Positions 58,748-64,000 of a DNA stretch of 64,000 bases are shown piece by piece. A model generated the notes under the pieces. That model searched no databases. It was not told the origin of the DNA and was given only the letters and a program-made list of their open reading frames with translations. A program made the translations under genes and the position numbers. The stretch is from Oceaniglobus roseus. GTDB taxonomy: Bacteria; Pseudomonadota; Alphaproteobacteria; Rhodobacterales; Rhodobacteraceae. Each line of letters opens with the position of its first letter. Within the stretch, counting starts at the first letter, position 1. The stretch is taken from contig NZ_PNOS01000012.1 of assembly GCF_002869745.1 (NCBI RefSeq), positions 1-64,000 on the forward strand, in the 5' to 3' direction.

Positions 58748-58761
58748 TTGTCGGCCGTCAA
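58748..58761 (-). promoter_or_regulatory. Fnr/FixK-type box, second class I cytochrome
   Basis: TTGTC-GGCC-GTCAA, centred 61 nt upstream of the cytochrome start. Confidence 0.6.
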
Positions 58762-58803
58762 TCCGTCTCGCGCGGCGGGGCGGGCAGGGCATGGGCGGTG
58801 CGA

Positions 58804-58817
58804 TTGATCCAGAGCAA
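58804..58817 (+). promoter_or_regulatory. Fnr/FixK-type box, fused kinase gene
   Basis: TTGAT-CCAG-AGCAA, centred 50 nt upstream of the kinase start; TCGACT at 58840-58845 lies 32 nt from the centre, giving a very short leader. Confidence 0.55.
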
Positions 58818-58860
58818 TGCCGCGGGTGCCCGCTCATGCTCGACTGGCCGCGGAGATGCC

Positions 58861-60378
58861 ATGACCGACGACCAGACCGAGACCCGCGCCTTTCTCGCCT
58901 CGCCCGCCGCCTTCGGCGGGACCGGTCCCGTGCGCGTCGTCGAGACCCACGGCGCGCTGGTGTTCCTGGCGGGCGACACGGCGCTGAAGCTGAAGCGCGC
59001 GGTGGTCTACGACTACATGGACCTCGGGACCGTCGAGAAGCGCCGGGCGCTGCTGCTGCGGGAACTCGAGCTGAACCGCCCCGCCGCGCCGGAACTCTAC
59101 CGCGACGTGCTTCCGGTCACGCGCGGCCCGGACGGCCGCCTCGCCCTCGGCGGCACGGGGGCGGCGGTGGACTGGGTGCTGCGGATGGCGCGCTTCCCGT
59201 CCGAGGCCGAGATGCCGGCCGTGATCGCGCGGGGCGGCTTCGACGATGCGCTTGCCGAGGGGACCGGGCGGATGCTGGCCGCCTACCACGCCGCCGCGCC
59301 GGTCCGCCACGGCCCCGGCGCCGCCCGGATGGCGGACATCCTCGACGAGCTCGACCGCGTCTTCGCCACCTTCCCGGCCAGCGACGGCACCGCCGGGGTC
59401 GCCCCCTGGCTTGAACGCGCGCGCGCCGCCCTTGCCGGGGTCACGGACCTGCTGGACCGGCGCGGCGCCGCGGGCCACGTCCGGCGCGGCCATGGCGACC
59501 TGCACCTCGCCAACCTCGTCGTCCTCGACGGCCGCCCGGTCCCCTTCGACGCGCTGGAATTCAGCGAGGAGCTCGGCACCTGCGACGTGCTCTACGACCT
59601 CGCCTTCCTGCTGATGGACCTCTGCCACCGTGGCCTAGACCGCGGCGCCTGCGGCGTGCTCGATGCCTGGCTGACCGCCGCCGCCAGGGCCGAGGACGAA
59701 GGGCTGGCGGCCCTGCCGCTGTTCCTGTCGGTGCGGGCGGCGATCCGCGCGATGGTCTGCCTCCAGACCGACGCGGCGCGGGGGCATCGCGGCGAGACGA
59801 CGGAGGAGATCGCGCTCTACCTCGCGCAGGCGGAGACGTTCCTCGGGCCCGCCCCCGCCCGCCTGATCGCCGTCGGGGGCTTCTCCGGCACCGGCAAGAG
59901 CGTCCTCGCCCGCGCCCTTGCCCCAGGTCTCGGGGCGGCACCCGGCGCGGTCCTGATTGCCAGCGACCGCGAGCGCAAGGGCGGCGCCGTCGACACCCGT
60001 CTTGCCCCCGCGGCCTATGCCCCCGCGCAGCGCGGCGCGGTGTACGACAGGCTGTTCGCCCGTGCCGCGACGATCCTCACGGCGGGCCATTCCGTCATCC
60101 TCGACGCGACCTTCCTCGACCCCGCCCACCGGCAGCGTGCGCAGGCGCTGGCCGTGGTTGCGAAGGTGCCCTTCCACGGGCTCTGGCTCGACGCGCCCGA
60201 TGCCGTGCTGGAGGCGCGGCTTGCGGCGCGGAGGGGAGATGCCTCGGACGCCGATGCCGCGGTCCTGAGGCAGCAGCGCCAGCGGGGCGCTGGACCGCTC
60301 TCGTGGGCGCCCCTGGACGCCTCCGGCACGCCCGGTGCGACGGAGGCGGCGGCGCGCGCGATCCTGTCGGGCAGGTGA
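58861..60378 (+). CDS. Aminoglycoside-phosphotransferase-like / P-loop kinase fusion
   Basis: A 505-aa two-domain protein: an APH-type kinase-fold N-terminal half (~1-320; RGHGDLHLANLVV catalytic loop, FDALEFSEELGTCDVLYD metal site) and a C-terminal AAA_33-type P-loop kinase (~335-505; GGFSGTGKSVLA Walker A). Similar fusions are common in low-oxygen or Usp loci but substrates are unknown. A resistance role should not be assumed. Confidence 0.87.
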   Translation: MTDDQTETRAFLASPAAFGGTGPVRVVETHGALVFLAGDTALKLKRAVVYDYMDLGTVEKRRALLLRELELNRPAAPELYRDVLPVTRGPDGRLALGGTGAAVDWVLRMARFPSEAEMPAVIARGGFDDALAEGTGRMLAAYHAAAPVRHGPGAARMADILDELDRVFATFPASDGTAGVAPWLERARAALAGVTDLLDRRGAAGHVRRGHGDLHLANLVVLDGRPVPFDALEFSEELGTCDVLYDLAFLLMDLCHRGLDRGACGVLDAWLTAAARAEDEGLAALPLFLSVRAAIRAMVCLQTDAARGHRGETTEEIALYLAQAETFLGPAPARLIAVGGFSGTGKSVLARALAPGLGAAPGAVLIASDRERKGGAVDTRLAPAAYAPAQRGAVYDRLFARAATILTAGHSVILDATFLDPAHRQRAQALAVVAKVPFHGLWLDAPDAVLEARLAARRGDASDADAAVLRQQRQRGAGPLSWAPLDASGTPGATEAAARAILSGR

Positions 60379-60424
60379 GACGCCCTGATGGCAGGGACGG
60401 GCGGGCGAGGGTGGCGATAAAGCG

Positions 60425-60438
60425 TTGAGCGTCGTCAA
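60425..60438 (+). promoter_or_regulatory. Fnr/FixK-type box, alpha/beta hydrolase
   Basis: TTGAG-CGTC-GTCAA, one mismatch in the left arm; centred 96 nt upstream of the GTG at 60528, with CAGACT at 60460-60465 (31 nt from the centre). Confidence 0.5.
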
Positions 60439-60527
60439 TGCGACGCCCCCTGCGCATCGCAGACTGCGCGGACGGACCGCGGCGCGAAGGTCGCGCCCGG
60501 CCACGCGGAACGATCGAAAGAGGCACG

Positions 60528-61490
60528 GTGCGGCGACGGGATGCACTTCTGCTCGGCTCCGGGGCGGCGCTGCTCGGCGCCGGACTGGCGGGATGGGGCG
60601 GTTATGGCGAGGCGGTGCGGCAGGCCGGGGTCCGCCTTGCCGGCGGCAGCGACCTCGTCCATCTCGGCATGGCCGAAGTGGAATACGCCATCGCGGGCGA
60701 GGGGCCGTGGGTGATGATGATCCACGGCACCGGCGGCGGGTTCGACCAGGGCCTGCTGTTCGCCACCGCCCTGCGCCGGAAGGGCTATCGCATCCTCGCG
60801 CCCTCGCGCTTCGGCTACCTGCGCAGCAGCTTCCCCGAAGATGCCTCCCCGGCCCGCCAGGCCGACGTGCTGGCTGCGCTCCTCGACCGGCTGGAGGTGG
60901 AGCGGCTGGCCGTGATCGGCGGCTCGGCCGGGGCGCTCTCGGCCGCCGAGTTCGCGCTACGCCATCCCGGAAGGTGCAGCCACCTCGGCCTGCTGGTCCC
61001 GGCGGCGAATCTCAAGGGCCGCGATCCGGTGGTGTTCACCGCGCCGCAGCGGCTTGCGGTGCGGGCCGTCCTCGGCTCGGACCTGCGGTTCTGGGCGCTC
61101 TCGCGCCTTGCCACGCGCCGCATGATCGGCACGCTCCTCGCCACCGACCCGCACCTGCTGGACGCGGTCGGCGCGGGGGAACGGCAGCGGGCGCTGGCGA
61201 TCCTGACCGGCATCTTCCCGGTCGAGCGGAAGGCCCGGGGCCTTGCCGCCGACTCGGCCTGGGCCGGGGCACCGTCGTCCACCTGCCATGGCGACATCGC
61301 GGTCCCGACCCTGATCCTGTCCTGCGAGGACGACCGCTTCGGCACCGCCGCCACGGCGCGGGACCTCGCGGCGCGCATTCCCGGCGCCCGGCTGAGGGTC
61401 TTCCCGACCGGCGGACACATCTGGCTGGGCCGCGACGGCGCGGTGGCCGAGGCGCTGGACAGCTTCCTGTCCTCGACCCGGCCGGGGTGA
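60528..61490 (+). CDS. Alpha/beta hydrolase with N-terminal signal
   Basis: A 320-aa hydrolase: N-terminal RRRDALLLGSGAALLGAG looks like a Tat or membrane-anchor signal; then oxyanion region HGTGGGFDQG, nucleophile elbow GGSAG, acid CEDDRF and GGHIW His. Substrate unknown. The GTG at 60528 follows AAAGAGG; the frame stays open further left into the box, where a start would be implausible. Last gene of the box-controlled block. Confidence 0.82.
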   Translation: MRRRDALLLGSGAALLGAGLAGWGGYGEAVRQAGVRLAGGSDLVHLGMAEVEYAIAGEGPWVMMIHGTGGGFDQGLLFATALRRKGYRILAPSRFGYLRSSFPEDASPARQADVLAALLDRLEVERLAVIGGSAGALSAAEFALRHPGRCSHLGLLVPAANLKGRDPVVFTAPQRLAVRAVLGSDLRFWALSRLATRRMIGTLLATDPHLLDAVGAGERQRALAILTGIFPVERKARGLAADSAWAGAPSSTCHGDIAVPTLILSCEDDRFGTAATARDLAARIPGARLRVFPTGGHIWLGRDGAVAEALDSFLSSTRPG

Positions 61491-61557
61491 GGATCAGGCC
61501 GTCATCCGGCGGGGCCGGTCGTGACGGGGAAGGCGACGTCGCGCGCTGCCGCGGGCC

Positions 61558-63048
61558 TCAGGCGGCGAACCTTGCCGACAGGTGCGCGAGATAGGCGTCG
61601 GTCTCGTCGATCTTGGGCGCCGCCCGCTCCAGGATCTCGGCCCGGCTCAGCGACCGGCCGTGTGACCAGACCTGAGCGCCGAGCGCGGCGCGCAGCGGCG
61701 CATAGTCCGCGCGCTCCAGCGCCGCGCCGATCCGTTCGTCCTGCCGCAGCCGGGCGAAGAGGCGGGCGGCGGTCAGGTTGCCGATGGTGTAGGTCGGGAA
61801 GGATCCGAAATAGTTGTGCGACCAGTGGACGTCCTGCAGGCAGCCCTGGCCATCGTCCGGCACCTCCAGCCCCAAGTCCTCGCGCATCGCCTCGGCCCAG
61901 GCGGCGGGAACGTCCGCGACCCTCAGCGATCCGTCGAGCAGCGCCATCTCGATGCGCACGCGCAGCATGATGTGGAGGTCGTAGGTCAGCTCGTCCGCCT
62001 CGATCCGGATGAAGCCGGGGCGGACATGGGTGATGGCGGCCAGCCACTCCTCCACGGTCACGTCGCCCAGCTGCTCGGGGAAGGTGTCGCGCAGGCGGGC
62101 GAAGTGCCGCGCCCAGAAGGCGGGCGAGCGGCCGACGTGGTTCTCGACCAGGCGCGACTGGCTTTCGTGCATCCCGAAGCTGGTGCCGCCGACGGCATAG
62201 AGGCCCTTCAGGTCGGTCGCATGGACGCTGCGGGTCAGGTCCGGTGCGACGCCGAGCTCGTAGAGCGCGTGGCCGGTCTCGTGCAGCGTGCCGAAGATCG
62301 CCATCGGCAGGTAGGACGGATTCCAGCGCGAGGTGATGCGCACGTCGTTGCGGGTCTGGCTGATCTCGAACGGGTGGACGGTGGTGTCGAGCCGTCCGCG
62401 CGAGAAATCGTAACCGGCGGCGGCGGCGATCTCGCGGCAGAAGCGCTGCTGGAGTTCCACGGAATAGTCGCGGAACAGGAAGTCGCGCCGCGGGGCGGGG
62501 CGGCCGAGGGGCGCGTCGAGGATCGGGCGGGTGCCCGCGCGCAGCCGGTCGGAGAGGCGGGTCAGGGACGCTGCCGTCTCGCCCGGTTCGAACAGGGCGA
62601 CGAGCGGGTCGTAGGGGTGTTCGTCGTAGCCGAGGGCCGCGGCCTGCTGCTGCGCCAGTGCGACGGAGCGCTCGAGGTAGGGGCGGAAGATCGCGAAATC
62701 GGCCTTCGCCCGCGCCTCGGCCCAGGCGGCGTTGGCCAGCGCGGCGGATTCTGCCTGCGCCTGGAGCAGTTCGGCGGGGATCCGGGCGTGGTGGTCGCGT
62801 GCCTCCAGCATCGCCCGCGCCGCGCGCCGGGCGGTTTCGGTCGTCGCCGCTTCCAGCGCGGCCTCGGCCGCCGCGCCCATCTCGGGGGCAAGGATCATCC
62901 GGCGTGCGATGCCCTTCAGCGTGGCGATCTGCTGGCCGCGGGTTTCGGCCCCGCCCGGCGGCATCATCACCCGGGCGTCCCATTGCAGCGCGTTCACGGC
63001 GCAGAGCACGTCGTTGACGCGGCCCGCGAGGGTTTCGAAATCGTTCAT
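61558..63048 (-). CDS. M32-family metallocarboxypeptidase
   Basis: A 496-aa carboxypeptidase Taq-type enzyme with the HETGHALYE zinc motif (~266) and the second ligand region MHESQSRLVEN. Trims C-terminal residues from peptides in the cytoplasm. Its ATG overlaps the stop of the upstream ABC ATPase gene by four bases, so it is the last gene of a peptide uptake operon, parallel to the M24 peptidase in the dpp operon at the left. Confidence 0.93.
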   Translation of the reverse strand: MNDFETLAGRVNDVLCAVNALQWDARVMMPPGGAETRGQQIATLKGIARRMILAPEMGAAAEAALEAATTETARRAARAMLEARDHHARIPAELLQAQAESAALANAAWAEARAKADFAIFRPYLERSVALAQQQAAALGYDEHPYDPLVALFEPGETAASLTRLSDRLRAGTRPILDAPLGRPAPRRDFLFRDYSVELQQRFCREIAAAAGYDFSRGRLDTTVHPFEISQTRNDVRITSRWNPSYLPMAIFGTLHETGHALYELGVAPDLTRSVHATDLKGLYAVGGTSFGMHESQSRLVENHVGRSPAFWARHFARLRDTFPEQLGDVTVEEWLAAITHVRPGFIRIEADELTYDLHIMLRVRIEMALLDGSLRVADVPAAWAEAMREDLGLEVPDDGQGCLQDVHWSHNYFGSFPTYTIGNLTAARLFARLRQDERIGAALERADYAPLRAALGAQVWSHGRSLSRAEILERAAPKIDETDAYLAHLSARFAA

Positions 63049-64000
63049 GCCGCGATCTCCTCCGCCCCGGTGCCGCCGTCGTTCAGGTGGCAGGCGACCT
63101 GTCCGCGGTCCCCGGGCTTCAGCGCCGGAACCTCGGTTTTGCAGCGCGGCCCCGCGAAGGGGCAGCGGGGGTGGAAGGCGCAGCCTTTCGGCGGGTTCAG
63201 CGGAGAGGGGATCTCGCCCTTGATCGGCTGGAAGGCGGCGCGGCCGGTGCCGAGCGTCGGCACCGAGGCGAAGAGCGCCTTCGTGTAGGGATGGGCCGGG
63301 GCGGCATAGAGATCCTCGGCCGTGGCCAGTTCGACCACGCGGCCGAGGTACATGATCGCCACCCGGTCGCAGACGTGGCGCACCACCGAAAGGTCGTGGC
63401 TGATGAAGACCGCCGTCAGGTCCAGCCGCTTCCTGAGGTCGAGGAAGAGGTTCAGCACCTGCGCCTGGATCGACACGTCGAGCGAGGCCACCGCCTCGTC
63501 CAGCACCAGCAGGTCGGGCTCCATCGCAAGGGCGCGGGCGATGGCGATCCTCTGCCGCTGCCCGCCCGAGAACTGGTGCGGCAGGCGGTTGGCATAGGCG
63601 CCTTCGAGGCCGACCTGTTCCAGCAGGGCGCGGACGCGATCGCCGGACTCGGCCGCGGACCAGAGACCGTGCAGGCGCGGCCCTTCCGAAATCGTCTCGC
63701 CCACCTTCATCCGCGGATCGAGGCTGGCGAAGGGATCCTGGTGGATCATCTGCACGGCGGTCGTCAGCTTCTGCACGTTGCCGCCCGAGGACCGGGCGAC
63801 CGCCTTGCCCGCCAGAGTCACGCGCCCGTCCGAGGGGGTGTAGATGCCCGAGACGATCCGCCCCAGCGTGGACTTGCCGCAGCCCGACTCCCCGACGAGG
63901 CCCAGCACCTCGCCCTTGTCCACGGTCAGGTCGATGCCGGTCAGCGCGTGGACCGTGGCGGCGGAGTTCTCGCCGGTGATCCGGTCGAGCAGCCGGCCCA
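63045..64000 (-). CDS. Oligopeptide ABC transporter ATPase, C-terminal part (start outside window)
   Basis: The frame is open to the right edge; at least 318 residues are visible. Walker [10 protein letters not shown], signature FSGGQRQR, Walker [13 protein letters not shown] (Ala-Val where Pro-Thr is common), H-loop ISHDLS and the OppF/DppF C-terminal extension ([10 protein letters not shown]). Upstream importer genes must lie beyond the window. Confidence 0.92.
   Translation of the reverse strand, partial: GRLLDRITGENSAATVHALTGIDLTVDKGEVLGLVGESGCGKSTLGRIVSGIYTPSDGRVTLAGKAVARSSGGNVQKLTTAVQMIHQDPFASLDPRMKVGETISEGPRLHGLWSAAESGDRVRALLEQVGLEGAYANRLPHQFSGGQRQRIAIARALAMEPDLLVLDEAVASLDVSIQAQVLNLFLDLRKRLDLTAVFISHDLSVVRHVCDRVAIMYLGRVVELATAEDLYAAPAHPYTKALFASVPTLGTGRAAFQPIKGEIPSPLNPPKGCAFHPRCPFAGPRCKTEVPALKPGDRGQVACHLNDGGTGAEEIAA

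Noticed and set aside
1-64000. tRNA, rRNA, CRISPR arrays, IS elements, prophage or integrase genes
   Set aside because: I read both strands for these and saw none; no long direct repeats or transposase-like frames were noticed, so the low-oxygen block shows no mobile-element borders inside this window.

Overview
The window is high-GC DNA (roughly 70% by eye) with long back-to-back genes, strong GGAGG-type ribosome sites, polyhydroxyalkanoate genes, FNR/FixK-type regulators and many monohaem c-type cytochromes. This fits a facultatively anaerobic or micro-oxic alphaproteobacterium of the Rhodobacteraceae type (inference from gene families; no rRNA or other marker is present).

Layout. (1) 1-6,664, minus strand: the 5' part of a lipopeptide NRPS (FAAL - carrier - C - A - carrier - C - A...), running off the left edge. 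(2) 7,030-14,354, plus strand: an XRE-cupin regulator, then a dipeptide/oligopeptide ABC importer (binding protein, M24 peptidase, two permeases, two ATPases) with a strong hairpin terminator after the binding-protein gene. (3) 14,428-61,490: a ~47-kb block of low-oxygen, stress and redox genes. It holds a P1B metal ATPase, PHA synthase and phasin-like proteins, a MacAB-like exporter, BON, SPW-repeat and Usp proteins, a Tat-signal TPP dehydrogenase E1 pair, four c-type cytochromes, an MBOAT/SGNH O-acylation pair, a Tat nitroreductase, FtsH, MgtA-like and P2A ATPases, an HhH DNA-binding protein, two Crp/Fnr regulators, a CBS pair, a Pat-type ADP-forming acyl-CoA synthetase/GNAT fusion, flavodoxin-fold proteins, a zinc ADH, TrxC, Hsp20, a membrane adhesin-like protein, a fused kinase and an alpha/beta hydrolase. 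(4) 61,558-64,000, minus strand: an M32 carboxypeptidase downstream of an oligopeptide ABC ATPase that enters from the right.

The unifying feature is a 14-bp dyad, TTGAY-N4-RTCAA (most often TTGAC-N4-GTCAA). I found 27 copies, almost all in the promoter gaps of region 3 and none in the gaps of the flanking regions. In 16 cases its centre lies 59-75 nt from a start codon, and in many a -10-like hexamer of YAGACT/YATCCT type lies 31-33 nt from the centre. That is the geometry of class II Fnr/FixK activation. The block encodes two candidate regulators: a four-cysteine FNR-type protein (39,002-39,892) and a cysteine-free FixK/Dnr-type protein (40,598-41,386) with a box upstream.

Most unusual points: a pyruvate-dehydrogenase-like E1-alpha with a textbook Tat signal, in an operon with two c-type cytochromes and without E2/E3; a box followed by a chain of hairpins and no gene (candidate regulated RNA); three recent-looking lesions (a C9 frameshift in a cytochrome gene, an amber codon in a phosphoribosyltransferase-hydrolase-erythromycin esterase fusion, and a 25-bp tandem duplication in a small HTH gene); and an NRPS condensation domain lacking its catalytic histidine.
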